Assembly: GCF_010548375.1 (NCBI RefSeq)
Contig: NZ_JAAGLY010000030.1
Span: 31,188 to 95,187, forward strand
Length of the DNA: 64,000 nt
Direction: 5' to 3'
From: Streptomyces sp. SID13726
GTDB lineage: Bacteria; Actinomycetota; Actinomycetes; Streptomycetales; Streptomycetaceae
Shown here: in pieces, positions 33,232-40,976 of the stretch
Layout of the letters: each line of letters starts with the position of its first letter
Numbering within the stretch: the first letter of the stretch is position 1
Program-made: the position numbers and the translations under genes
The notes under the pieces: generated by a model
Told to the model about the DNA's origin: nothing
Databases searched by the model: none
What the model saw: the letters and a program-made list of their open reading frames with translations, nothing else

Positions 33232-34125
33232 CTATGGGAAGGGGCGGCCGGTGACGACCGCCGCCAAGGTCGTCCCGCGCGTGAAGGCGCCCTCTTCCGC
33301 CAGCGCGACGAGTCCGTACAGCAACTTGGCGACATAGAGACGCTCCACGGGCACGCCGTGGCGGTGCTCGAAGTCCTCGGCGAAGGCGTCGAGTTCCGGG
33401 GTGGTGCGGGCGTAGCCGCCGAAGTGGAACCGGTCGTCGAGGTGCCAGTCGCCGCGTCGGCCGCCGAAGGCCTCGTGTTGCAGGGTCTCTATGCCGGCTG
33501 TCAGGAAGCCGCCTTTGAGGACCGGTACGCCGAGGGCCCGTCGGCCCGGTGAGAGGCCCGCGGCCAGGCCTGCCAAGGTGCCGCCGGTGCCGCAGGCAAC
33601 GGCGACGACGTCGGCGTGACCGGACAGTTCCTCGCCGAGCGCCCGGCACCCTCGTACGGCGAGCGCGTTGCTGCCGCCCTCCGGGACGACGTATGCGGAA
33701 TCCGCGTCCGCGGCGTGCAGCACGCGCGCGAGGGTGGCCGGTTCGGTCTTGCGGCGGTACGTCGACCTGTCGACGAAGTGCAGGCGCATGCCGTCGGCCG
33801 CGCACCGGGCCAGGGACGGGTTCAGGGGGCGGTCGGCCAGTTCGTCGCCCCGGACGACGCCCACCGTGGGCAGGCCGAGCAGACGGCCCGCGGCGGCCGT
33901 GGCGCGGAGGTGGTTGGAGTAGGCACCGCCGAAGGTGACGACGGTACGGCCGGCGGCCGCGGTGAGGTTCGGCGCGAGTTTGCGCCACTTGTTGCCGATG
34001 AGCTCGGGGTGGATGAGGTCGTCGCGCTTGAGCAGGAGACGCAGGCCGTGACGGGTGAAGCGGGGGTCCGACAGCTCCTGCACGGGCGAGGGGAGACGGG
34101 GGCGCAGGGTGTCGGGGCCGGTCAC
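33232..34125 (-). CDS. PLP-dependent ACC deaminase/D-cysteine desulfhydrase-family enzyme
   Basis: A 297-residue enzyme of the fold-type II PLP family. The N-terminus has LLLKRDDLIHPELIGNKWRKL, where the Lys of NKWRKL is the PLP Schiff base, followed by TFGGAYSNHLRATAA, which contacts the cofactor phosphate and substrate. The likely reaction is deamination or desulfhydration of a small amino acid (1-aminocyclopropane-1-carboxylate or D-cysteine); which one cannot be decided without the active-site Tyr/Glu pattern being modelled. Convergent with the antiporter; 22 bases separate it from the amidase gene on the same strand. Confidence 0.85.
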   Translation of the reverse strand: MTGPDTLRPRLPSPVQELSDPRFTRHGLRLLLKRDDLIHPELIGNKWRKLAPNLTAAAGRTVVTFGGAYSNHLRATAAAGRLLGLPTVGVVRGDELADRPLNPSLARCAADGMRLHFVDRSTYRRKTEPATLARVLHAADADSAYVVPEGGSNALAVRGCRALGEELSGHADVVAVACGTGGTLAGLAAGLSPGRRALGVPVLKGGFLTAGIETLQHEAFGGRRGDWHLDDRFHFGGYARTTPELDAFAEDFEHRHGVPVERLYVAKLLYGLVALAEEGAFTRGTTLAAVVTGRPFP

Positions 34126-34147
34126 GTCCCCATTGTGACCCGCGGGG

Positions 34148-34738
34148 TCACTTCAGGCGCTCCTTGATCCGGCCGCGCAGCCACGCCATCGTGAACCCCC
34201 GCGGATCCACCTTCCCCGGCTGCCACTCCAGATGGCCGATGACCGACCGTTCCGTCCAGCCGTGATGGCGGCACACCGCCGCGGAGACCTGCTCGATCGC
34301 CGTCAGCTGGGCTGCCGGCCAGGGGTCCTCGCCGTCGCCGAGGTTCTCGCACTCGAAGCCGTAGAAGTGCCGGTTGCCGTCGGTGTTGGCCTCGTTGTCC
34401 AGGGGCAGCGCCTTCTCGGCGATCACCGCGCGCAGGACGTCGTCGTCGCCGAGACCGGCGTGGTTGGCGCGGCCGTAGCCGACGAGGTGGACGGTGCCGT
34501 TCTTGGTGATGACACCGTGGCACAGCGGGCCCGGCAGACCGGTGTAGCCCTTGCGGCACAGCTCGACCGTCGCCGCGCTGCCCTTGGTCACCGTGTGGTG
34601 GATCATCACGCCGTGCACGGGTCCCCAGGCGCCGACGTGATTGCGGTTGTGGTGCTCCCAGTCGCCGACCTCGACGACGGTGGCGCCCTCCGCCCGCAGA
34701 AGGGCCAGGAACCTGCCCGCGGACATGGGTGTGGCCAT
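34148..34738 (-). CDS. N-acetylmuramoyl-L-alanine amidase (amidase_2/PGRP type)
   Basis: A zinc amidase of 196 residues that should cut the bond between muramic acid and the stem peptide. The zinc ligands are recognisable: the His in VMIHHTVTKG, the His in NHAGLG vicinity, and the region GHLEWQPGKVDPRGF near the end. It has no signal peptide, so it is cytoplasmic as written or exported by an unusual route, like a phage endolysin or cell-wall recycling amidase. The ATG has a strong ribosome site (GAAGGAGGCGGCC). It is divergent from eshA. Confidence 0.88.
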   Translation of the reverse strand: MATPMSAGRFLALLRAEGATVVEVGDWEHHNRNHVGAWGPVHGVMIHHTVTKGSAATVELCRKGYTGLPGPLCHGVITKNGTVHLVGYGRANHAGLGDDDVLRAVIAEKALPLDNEANTDGNRHFYGFECENLGDGEDPWPAAQLTAIEQVSAAVCRHHGWTERSVIGHLEWQPGKVDPRGFTMAWLRGRIKERLK

Positions 34739-35053
34739 GGCCGCCTCCTTCGTGCTCGCGCGCCGGCCGCGGGGCGCGTCCGGCTGGTACCGGTGCTAGT
34801 ACCGAAGGAGGAGGGTCCCGACTCCTCGTTCGCACAGCGTGCGAGTCGATTCGGACAGTCAAATTCCGCTCGCTGAAACGGACTTGAGCGGGCACGAGTG
34901 GACAGGAATCGCTCATATGCCCAGTCCCGCAGTGATCCATTCCCCCTCTTTCGGGTAATAGCACCGGCACGTTCCGTGAGGAAGGCTGGCCGCGTGCACA
35001 TCGATGCCCGGGCGCAGATCGTGGCCGGGCATGTATCGGGAGGGCAATTCCTT
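34739..35053. other. gap between the amidase and eshA
   Basis: No gene is supported. Inverted repeats GGTAC/GTACC (about 34787-34802) and TCGCAC-AGC-GTGCGA (about 34830-34844) are visible, either operator-like or mRNA hairpins for the amidase side. A GGGAGGG element before 35054 serves as the eshA ribosome site. The promoter boxes could not be located with confidence. Confidence 0.4.
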
Positions 35054-36460
35054 ATGTCGGTAGGCGAAGAGGTCCGCACCGAGCAGGACCGGCCGCAGCA
35101 GAGCCTTGGCACGGCGGCCGCGCGGAACCTGGCCACCACCACCAAGTCCGCACCCCAGATGCAGGAGATCAGCTCCCGCTGGCTGCTGCGCACGCTGCCC
35201 TGGGTGAACGTCCAGGGTGGTACGTACCGGGTGAACCGACGTCTGAGCTACGCCGTCGGCGACGGCCGGGTGACGTTCGTGAAGACCGGCGACCGGGTCG
35301 AGGTGATCCCCGCCGAGCTCCGCGAGCTGCCGGCGCTGCGGTCCTACGACGATGACGACGTGCTCTCCGAGCTCGCCCGGCGCTGCCAGCAGCGGGAGTT
35401 CGCGCCCGGCGCGGTGATCGCCTCCTTCGGCGCCCAGGCCGACGAGGTCTATCTGCTGGCGCACGGCAGGGTGGAGAAGGTCGGCACCGGCCCCTACGGC
35501 GACGACGCGGTGCTCGGAGTCCTCGCCGACGGCGCCTACTTCGGCGACCAGGCGCTCCTCGACCCGGACGCCATCTGGGAGTACACCGCCCGCGCGGCCA
35601 CCGCCTGTACGGTCCTCGTGCTGCCCCGCCAGGAGCTCGACCAGATCGCGGAGCGCACCGACGCCCTGCGCGAGCACCTCCAGGAGCAGCGCGCGATTCC
35701 CTCGCAGCGCACCAACAAATACGGCGAGAAGGCGATCGACCTCGCCGCGGGCCATGACGGCGAGCCCGACATCCCGCACACCTTCGTGGACTACGACGCC
35801 AGCCCGCGCGAGTACGAACTGAGCATCGCCCAGACCGTCCTGCGCATCCACACGCGCGTGGCCGATCTCTACAACCAGCCCATGAACCAGACGGAACAGC
35901 AGATCCGGCTGACCGTCGAGGCGCTCAAGGAGCGCCAGGAGCACGAGCTCATCAACAACCGCGAGTTCGGCCTGCTCAACAACTGCGAGTACGACCAGCG
36001 GCTCCAGCCGCACGACGGCGTGCCCAGCCCGGACGACCTCGACGAGCTGCTCAGCCGCCGCCGGGGCACCAAGCTGCTGCTCGCCCACCCGCGCGCGATC
36101 TCCGCGATCGGCCGTGAGCTCAACAAGCGCGGTCTGGTCCCCGAGACCCTCGACATCGGCGGCAACCGCATCCCCACCTGGCGCGGGGTGCCGATCTACC
36201 CGTGCAACAAGATCCCGGTCAGCGAGGCCCGTACGACCTCGATCATCGCCATGCGTACCGGCGAGGACGACCAGGGTGTCATCGGCCTGCGCCAGGCCGG
36301 CATCCCGGACGAGATCGAGCCGAGCCTGTCCGTGCGGTTCATGGGCATCAACGAACAGTCGATCATCAAGTACCTCGTGACGGCGTACTACTCGGCGGCC
36401 GTGCTGGTGCCGGACGCGCTCGGAGTCCTGGAGAACGTCGAGATCGGCCGGTGGAGGTGA
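35054..36460 (+). CDS. eshA: EshA, family 2B encapsulin shell protein with cNMP-binding-like insert
   Basis: A 468-residue protein matching EshA, reported in S. griseus as a large multimer needed for normal antibiotic production. Its layout fits family 2B encapsulins: an N-terminal arm (1-35), HK97-type shell start (EISSRWLLRTLPWVNVQGG), a cyclic-nucleotide-binding-like domain (about 97-205, EFAPGAVIASFGAQADEVYL then GAYFGDQALL), and HK97 shell domains from about 215 (EYELSIAQTVLRIHTRVADL, RGTKLLLAHPRAISAIGREL). The phosphate-binding cassette is atypical: Trp175 stands where an Arg is expected. It is followed directly by a polyprenyl diphosphate synthase, the typical family 2B cargo. The ATG at 35054 follows GGGAGGGC. 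Confidence 0.9.
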   Translation: MSVGEEVRTEQDRPQQSLGTAAARNLATTTKSAPQMQEISSRWLLRTLPWVNVQGGTYRVNRRLSYAVGDGRVTFVKTGDRVEVIPAELRELPALRSYDDDDVLSELARRCQQREFAPGAVIASFGAQADEVYLLAHGRVEKVGTGPYGDDAVLGVLADGAYFGDQALLDPDAIWEYTARAATACTVLVLPRQELDQIAERTDALREHLQEQRAIPSQRTNKYGEKAIDLAAGHDGEPDIPHTFVDYDASPREYELSIAQTVLRIHTRVADLYNQPMNQTEQQIRLTVEALKERQEHELINNREFGLLNNCEYDQRLQPHDGVPSPDDLDELLSRRRGTKLLLAHPRAISAIGRELNKRGLVPETLDIGGNRIPTWRGVPIYPCNKIPVSEARTTSIIAMRTGEDDQGVIGLRQAGIPDEIEPSLSVRFMGINEQSIIKYLVTAYYSAAVLVPDALGVLENVEIGRWR

Positions 36461-36506
36461 CGTTTCTGCACCTGGGAGCCGTGTCCCCGCCCTCCGTGGC
36501 GGGTAC

Positions 36507-36587
36507 ACCCCGGTCGGACGCCGGGGCGGAGAGACCCCGGTCGGACACCGGGGCGGAGACTCCCCGTTCGGACGCCGGGGTGCGGGC
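36507..36587 (+). repeat. three 27-bp tandem repeats between eshA and the prenyl synthase
   Basis: Units at 36507-36533, 36534-36560 and 36561-36587; the first two differ at two positions. In the frame of the prenyl synthase each unit encodes a nonapeptide of the form PRSDAGAE(R/T). The frame is open from a GTG at 36457 that overlaps the eshA stop. Confidence 0.85.
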
Positions 36588-36657
36588 ACTCCGGTCGACC
36601 GCGCCCACCCACAGCAGCGGAACCGCCACCGTCCGCGGACTGACCGAGGGGGATCCC

Positions 36658-37836
36658 ATGGCCGAGTTCACGACGGAGACGGACACCGCGACGGAGACGG
36701 CGACGGCGACGGAGTCGAGGGTGGCCGACGGGCGAGGGGAGGTGCGGGCCCCGGCGGCCGGGGGGACGGAGGGGCCCGCACGGCCCCCGCACGGGGCCGA
36801 GGCCCGGCCGCTCGACGGGCACGAGGCGGGGGTGATCCTGGAGCGGGCCCGGGCGTCGGTCGACCCCGAGCTGCGCTCCGCCCTGGAGTCGCTGCCCGGC
36901 TCCCTGCGCAGGATCGCGCTCTACCACTTCGGCTGGGAGCACGCCGACGGCACCCCGGCCGCGGGCAACGCGGGCAAGGCGATAAGGCCCGCGCTCGTCC
37001 TCACCGCGGCCGCCGCCCTGGGCGGACCTGCGGCCCGCGCGGCGGCCGTACGAGCGGCCGCGGCGGTGGAGCTGGTCCACAACTTCACGTTGCTGCACGA
37101 CGACGTGATGGACCGGGACACCACCCGCCGTCACCGGCCCACCGCGTGGACCGTGTTCGGCGACGCCGACGCGATCCTCGCCGGGGACGCCCTCCAGGCG
37201 CTGGCCCTCAAACTGCTCGCCGAGGACCCGCACCCGGCGGCGGCAGCGGCCGCCGCCCGGCTCACGGCCTGTGTCGTCGAACTGTGCGAGGGCCAGCACG
37301 AGGACACCGCCATGGAAGGGCTCGGCCCCGCCGAGGTCACCCTCGACCGGGTGCTCGTCATGGCCGAGGCCAAGACGGGAGCCCTGCTGGGGTGCGCCTG
37401 CGCACTCGGCGCGCTGTACGCGGGAGCGTCCGGCGAGGACGTCGAGGCGATGGACGCGTTCGGCCGGGAGGCCGGGCTCGCCTTCCAGCTCATCGACGAC
37501 GTGATCGGCATATGGGGCGACCCGAGCCGCACCGGCAAACCGGCCGGCGCGGACCTCGCCGCCCGCAAGAAGTCGCTCCCGGTGGTCGCCGCGCTCGCCT
37601 CCGGCACACCGGCGGCGGCGGAGCTGGCCGAGTTGTACGCGATGCCGTACGAAGGGGAGGACCTGGCGCGTACGGCCCTCGCCGTCGAGCAGGCCGGCGG
37701 GCGCGACTGGGCACAGGGGCAGGCGGCCGACCGGATGGCCCGGGCGGTGGGACAGCTGGCCAGGGCCGTGCCGGAGCCGGAGGCGGCGGGCGGGCTGCTC
37801 TCCCTCGCCGAGTTCGTGACGCGGCGCAGTGCGTGA
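36658..37836 (+). CDS. polyprenyl (geranyl/farnesyl-type) diphosphate synthase, probable encapsulin cargo
   Basis: An isoprenyl diphosphate synthase that condenses isopentenyl diphosphate with allylic primers. It has the first Asp-rich motif DDVMD (148-152, within LLHDDVMDRDTTRR) and the second (DDVIGIWGD, 280-288). From the ATG at 36658, which has an excellent ribosome site (GAGGGGGATCCC), it is 392 residues with a low-complexity N-terminus (TETDTATETATATES) and Pro/Gly/Ala linker to about residue 55. A GTG at 36457 overlapping the eshA stop (GTGA) would add 67 residues containing three PRSDAGAE-like repeats. Such disordered N-termini are the cargo-loading segments in family 2B encapsulins. 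Chain length of the product is unknown. Confidence 0.88.
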   Translation: MAEFTTETDTATETATATESRVADGRGEVRAPAAGGTEGPARPPHGAEARPLDGHEAGVILERARASVDPELRSALESLPGSLRRIALYHFGWEHADGTPAAGNAGKAIRPALVLTAAAALGGPAARAAAVRAAAAVELVHNFTLLHDDVMDRDTTRRHRPTAWTVFGDADAILAGDALQALALKLLAEDPHPAAAAAAARLTACVVELCEGQHEDTAMEGLGPAEVTLDRVLVMAEAKTGALLGCACALGALYAGASGEDVEAMDAFGREAGLAFQLIDDVIGIWGDPSRTGKPAGADLAARKKSLPVVAALASGTPAAAELAELYAMPYEGEDLARTALAVEQAGGRDWAQGQAADRMARAVGQLARAVPEPEAAGGLLSLAEFVTRRSA

Positions 37837-37854
37837 TGCCGGCGGCGCTTGGTG

Positions 37855-37970
37855 CGGTGCGGTGTGTGACGCCGTGCGGTGTGTGACATGGCGTGGCGTG
37901 TGACATGGCGCGTCGCGTGACACGGCGTGGCGAGTGACATGGCGCGTCGCGTGACGCCGAGCGCCGTGTG
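37855..37970 (+). repeat. degenerate 17-20-bp tandem repeats (GTGACATGGCGYGTCGC)
   Basis: After the prenyl synthase stop, GTGTGACATGGCGTGGC, GTGTGACATGGCGCGTCGC, GTGACACGGCGTGGCGA and GTGACATGGCGCGTCGC follow each other. No gene is seen in this 300-base gap; the repeats are probably replication-slippage products. Confidence 0.65.
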
Positions 37971-38039
37971 AGGACGCCGGAGCAGCCTGGATCGTGCGGT
38001 TCCTGACCCCGCGCGGCCCTCGATGGTTCCGGTATCGGT

Positions 38040-38076
38040 GGGTCCCGCACATCCCCACGGTGTGCGGGGCCCTTTT
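38040..38076 (+). terminator. intrinsic terminator of the eshA-prenyl synthase unit
   Basis: A 12-bp stem (GGGTCCCGCACA / TGTGCGGGGCCC, one G-U pair) with a 9-base loop is followed by TTTT: a complete rho-independent terminator. Confidence 0.9.
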
Positions 38077-38141
38077 CCATGTGTTCACCGGATAGGCTCA
38101 ACGCCCTTGCGATCAGAGGCTGTTGAGACGAGGGGTGGGGC

Positions 38142-38771
38142 ATGGGCGTGGCGATACGGACGGCCGACAGAGGCGACCGTGAGCTGGTCGCGCGGCTGTT
38201 GGACGCGGCGTTCCAGGACGATCCGGTCAGCGGGTGGATCTTTCCGGGGGCGGAGGAGCGGCGTACGACTCACCCGCTGCTGATGGCGGCCTTCTTCGAC
38301 ATCGTGCTCGACGAGGGCCGGGTGGACGTCACCGAGGACGGAACCGCCTGTGCGCTGTGGCTGCCGGTGCCTGCCGACGACGAGGGCGGCGAGGACGACG
38401 AGGGCGGTGAGGGCGGTGACGAGGATGGGTTCGCTCAGCTTCGGGAGGCGCTCGACCCGGGCAATGAGCGGATCGAGTTGATCGGGCGGCTCACCGCGGA
38501 GGTGCACCCCTCGGGGCGGGCGCACGAGTACCTGTGGCTGATCGGCGTCCATCCCGGGAGGCAGGGGGAGGGGTTGGGGACGGCCCTCATGGGGGCGGTC
38601 CTTGAGCGGTGTGACCGGGAGGGAGTGGCCGCGTATCTGGAGGCGAGCAGTGACCGGAGCCGGGAGTTGTACGAGCGGCTCGGGTTCGAGGTCGTGGCGG
38701 AGGGGCCGCTCGCGTTGCCGGACGGGCCTTTGATGTGGCCCATGTGGCGCGAACCGCGCGCTTCGCGATAG
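38142..38771 (+). CDS. GNAT-family N-acetyltransferase with acidic insert
   Basis: A 209-residue acetyltransferase. The GNAT core is clear: LWLIGVHPGRQGEGLGTALM (acetyl-CoA loop) and SRELYERLGFEV. An unusual acidic, Gly-rich insert (DDEGGEDDEGGEGGDED, residues 79-95) sits ahead of the core, encoded by short DNA repeats. The substrate is unknown. It stands alone after a terminator and before the convergent TetR gene. Confidence 0.85.
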   Translation: MGVAIRTADRGDRELVARLLDAAFQDDPVSGWIFPGAEERRTTHPLLMAAFFDIVLDEGRVDVTEDGTACALWLPVPADDEGGEDDEGGEGGDEDGFAQLREALDPGNERIELIGRLTAEVHPSGRAHEYLWLIGVHPGRQGEGLGTALMGAVLERCDREGVAAYLEASSDRSRELYERLGFEVVAEGPLALPDGPLMWPMWREPRASR

Positions 38772-38877
38772 TGCCGGGACGGGGTGCGTCTCGCGGCTGA
38801 GCCTGAGCGGGGGTTGGACGTGCCTGCACGACAGAGCCGCGCATCGACACAGCCCCCCAAGGGCGTTGCCACGGCCG

Positions 38878-39468
38878 TCAGTCCAGAGGCACCACCGTCT
38901 CCACCACCCGCTCCACCAAACCGTCCGGCACCCCCACCCCCGGCAGCACCCCCTCCAGCACACCCGGCAACGTCAAGTGCTCCAACAGCAGCCCCAGCAT
39001 GGCCAGATAGAGCACCGTGACCGTCCCGTCGTCGCCCGGTAGGCCCGCCTCCCGGTGGAAGCGCATGCCCTCCTCCAGGTCTGCCCGGACCGACTTGGTG
39101 TAGGAGGCGCGGAGTTCGGGGCGGCGGGTCGCCTCCAGGCGCATCTCCAGGAGGGCCAGGTAGCCCGTGCGGTCACGGGTCGCGCGGGATGTCAGGTCGT
39201 GCATGAGGGCCTTGACCAGGGAGCGGTCCTTCGGCCGTGTCAGCAGGTCGGCCACCACCTCGGGGTCCGGCGCGAGCCGTACGTGGAGGCGGGTGTCGAT
39301 CTGGCGGAGCAGGTCGTCGCGGCCGGTGAAGTAGTTCGAGGCCGTGCCCACCGGGACCCCCGCCTCCGCGTCCACCGCGCGGAACGTCAGCCCCCGGGCC
39401 CCCTCGCGGGCGAGCACCTCGACCCCCGCGTCCACGAGCGCGGCCCGGCGCTCCGGATTGCTGGCCAT
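38878..39468 (-). CDS. TetR-family regulator
   Basis: A 196-residue regulator: N-terminal helix-turn-helix (ALVDAGVEVLAREGARGLTF, then VPVGTASNYFTGRDDLLRQI, about residues 10-60) and a C-terminal domain of the TetR_C type. It is divergent from the DHFR-like gene, and four 14-bp repeats lie between them, so it probably controls that gene. The ligand is unknown. Confidence 0.88.
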   Translation of the reverse strand: MASNPERRAALVDAGVEVLAREGARGLTFRAVDAEAGVPVGTASNYFTGRDDLLRQIDTRLHVRLAPDPEVVADLLTRPKDRSLVKALMHDLTSRATRDRTGYLALLEMRLEATRRPELRASYTKSVRADLEEGMRFHREAGLPGDDGTVTVLYLAMLGLLLEHLTLPGVLEGVLPGVGVPDGLVERVVETVVPLD

Positions 39469-39518
39469 GCGGAATCTCCCCTCCCAGTTGGGTCCGGTGC
39501 CGAAAACACCCTTGCGAC

Positions 39519-39574
39519 CACTACAAACGAAGCACTACAACTGAAGCACTACAAACGAAGCACTACAACTGACG
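39519..39574. repeat. four 14-bp tandem repeats in the TetR/DHFR-like divergent region
   Basis: CACTACAAACGAAG (39519 and 39547) alternates with CACTACAACTGAAG/CG (39533 and 39561), forming two 28-bp units. They are AT-richer than the surroundings and lie between divergent starts, so they look like an operator for the TetR protein. Confidence 0.75.
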
Positions 39575-39615
39575 TGGTTCACCGGACAGAGCGCAGCCTA
39601 CGAGAAGAGACCCGC

Positions 39616-40200
39616 TTGCGTAAGCTCACCTACCTCATCGCCTGCTCGATCGACGGCTTCATCGGGGACGAGAGCGGCGACGCGTCGTTCATGTACCCCT
39701 TCGTGGTCGGGGACTTCGCCGAGTACCTCAAGACGGAGCACCCCGACGTCAACCCGACCCATGTGCGCCGGCTCATCGGCACCGAGGACGTCCCGCTCAA
39801 GGAGTTCGACACCGTCGTCCAGGGGCGCGGCAGCTACGAGGTGGCGCTGAAGGAGGGCGTGACCAGCCCGTTCGCCCACCTCCGGGAGTACGTCGCCTCC
39901 CGCACGCTCACCGGGTCGCCCGACCCGCACGTCGAGATCATCGGCGCCGGACTGGTCGACAAGGTGCGCGAACTGAAGGCGGAGGACGGCGAGTTCGGCA
40001 TCTACCTGTGCGGCGGCGCCGGGATCGCGGGCGAACTCCGCGACGAGATCGACGAACTGGTGGTCAAGACGTACCCGATCGTCCTCGGCACCGGCATGCC
40101 GATGTTCGGCTCCGGCTTCGCGGTCACCGAGTTCACGCTCGGCGCGACCCGCGCGTTCGACAACGGCGTGGTGGTGCGGACGTACACCAGGAAGCGCTGA
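39616..40200 (+). CDS. dihydrofolate reductase-family protein (RibD C-terminal type)
   Basis: A 194-residue protein of the DHFR-like superfamily (RKLTYLIACSIDGFIG, VVQGRGSYEV, IYLCGGAGIAGEL, TYPIVLGTGMPMF). Such proteins are NADPH-dependent reductases of unknown substrate, distinct from housekeeping FolA. The TTG at 39616 is preferred because GAGAAGAG lies just upstream; a GTG at 39574 inside the repeat array is an alternative that adds 14 residues. It is divergent from a TetR regulator. Confidence 0.8.
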   Translation: MRKLTYLIACSIDGFIGDESGDASFMYPFVVGDFAEYLKTEHPDVNPTHVRRLIGTEDVPLKEFDTVVQGRGSYEVALKEGVTSPFAHLREYVASRTLTGSPDPHVEIIGAGLVDKVRELKAEDGEFGIYLCGGAGIAGELRDEIDELVVKTYPIVLGTGMPMFGSGFAVTEFTLGATRAFDNGVVVRTYTRKR

Positions 40201-40262
40201 GGGGAGCGCTGAGGCAAGCGCCGGGGGAAGCGCCGGCGGCTCCTTCGTCCTACCCTGAGGAC

Positions 40263-40484
40263 ATGGGCAGCGACGAACACGTCTGTCCCTCCTGCGGACA
40301 GCCGGTCGAGACGGTCGTACGGCGTCACAAGACGCTCGGTGCGTGGGTGCCGGTGTGGGTGGCCGGTCCGTGCCGCAATCAGGAGTGTGCGGCCTGTGCG
40401 GACGGGCAGGCCGAGTCCGGCGAGGGCCACGGTGGTGAACCGGCCACGAGGGAATCCTGGGAACCGTCACGAGAAGAATCCTGA
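40263..40484 (+). CDS. small zinc-ribbon-like protein
   Basis: A 73-residue ORF with CPSCGQP near the N-terminus and CRNQECAAC further on, a Cys pattern that could bind zinc, followed by a polar tail (EGHGGEPATRESWEPS). A TGAGGA lies just before the ATG. No function is known; it may be a small DNA- or protein-binding factor. Confidence 0.6.
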   Translation: MGSDEHVCPSCGQPVETVVRRHKTLGAWVPVWVAGPCRNQECAACADGQAESGEGHGGEPATRESWEPSREES

Positions 40485-40557
40485 GAACCATGTCGAGAAC
40501 CCGGTCCCGGCTCCGACGTCCCCTGTGAGAAGCACGAGACGACGAAGGAGCGGAATC

Positions 40558-40971
40558 ATGAAGTACCTGGTCATGGTGCAGGGAGCGCAGGTCGACTACG
40601 AGGCCATGCGCGGCAAGGCTTCCGAGCACTCGCCCGCCTGGAGCGAGCAGGAGATCCAGGCGATGTACGCCTTCATGGGCGCCGTCAACGACGACCTGTC
40701 CGAGACCGGCGAGTACGTCGACGGCCAGGGCCTCGCCGAGCCCGCGAAGGTCCGGCACGTCAGCCGGGGCGCGGACGGCAAGGCCGTGATCACCGACGGG
40801 CCGTACAGCGAGACCAAGGAACTGCTGTGCGGCTACTGGGTGCTGGAGTGCGAGAGCCTGGAGCGCGTCACGGAGATCGCCGAACGCATCGCCCAGTGCC
40901 CCCAGCCCGCCGGCGCCCCCGAGTACCCGGTGGTGATCCGGCCCATCCTGGACGGCGCCGGGGACATCTGA
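40558..40971 (+). CDS. YCII/DGPF-domain protein
   Basis: A 137-residue protein of the DGPF (YCII-related) family, with ITDGPYSETKELLCGYWVLE as its signature. Members are linked to ECF sigma factors of group 42 and are thought to be targets or modulators of the sigma factor. An AAGGAGCGG ribosome site precedes the ATG. It is 5 bases upstream of the sigma factor gene, in one operon with it. Confidence 0.85.
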   Translation: MKYLVMVQGAQVDYEAMRGKASEHSPAWSEQEIQAMYAFMGAVNDDLSETGEYVDGQGLAEPAKVRHVSRGADGKAVITDGPYSETKELLCGYWVLECESLERVTEIAERIAQCPQPAGAPEYPVVIRPILDGAGDI

Positions 40972-40976
40972 GGACC

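Noticed and set aside
31524..33335. Upstream extension of the UBP zinc-finger frame (to 690 codons)
   Set aside because: It runs antisense through the Na+/H+ antiporter; the conserved domain starts at the ATG at 31523.
34148..34738. Prophage remnant suggested by the endolysin-like amidase
   Set aside because: No other phage gene, att site or integrase is nearby. The HK97-like EshA fits an encapsulin rather than a phage capsid.
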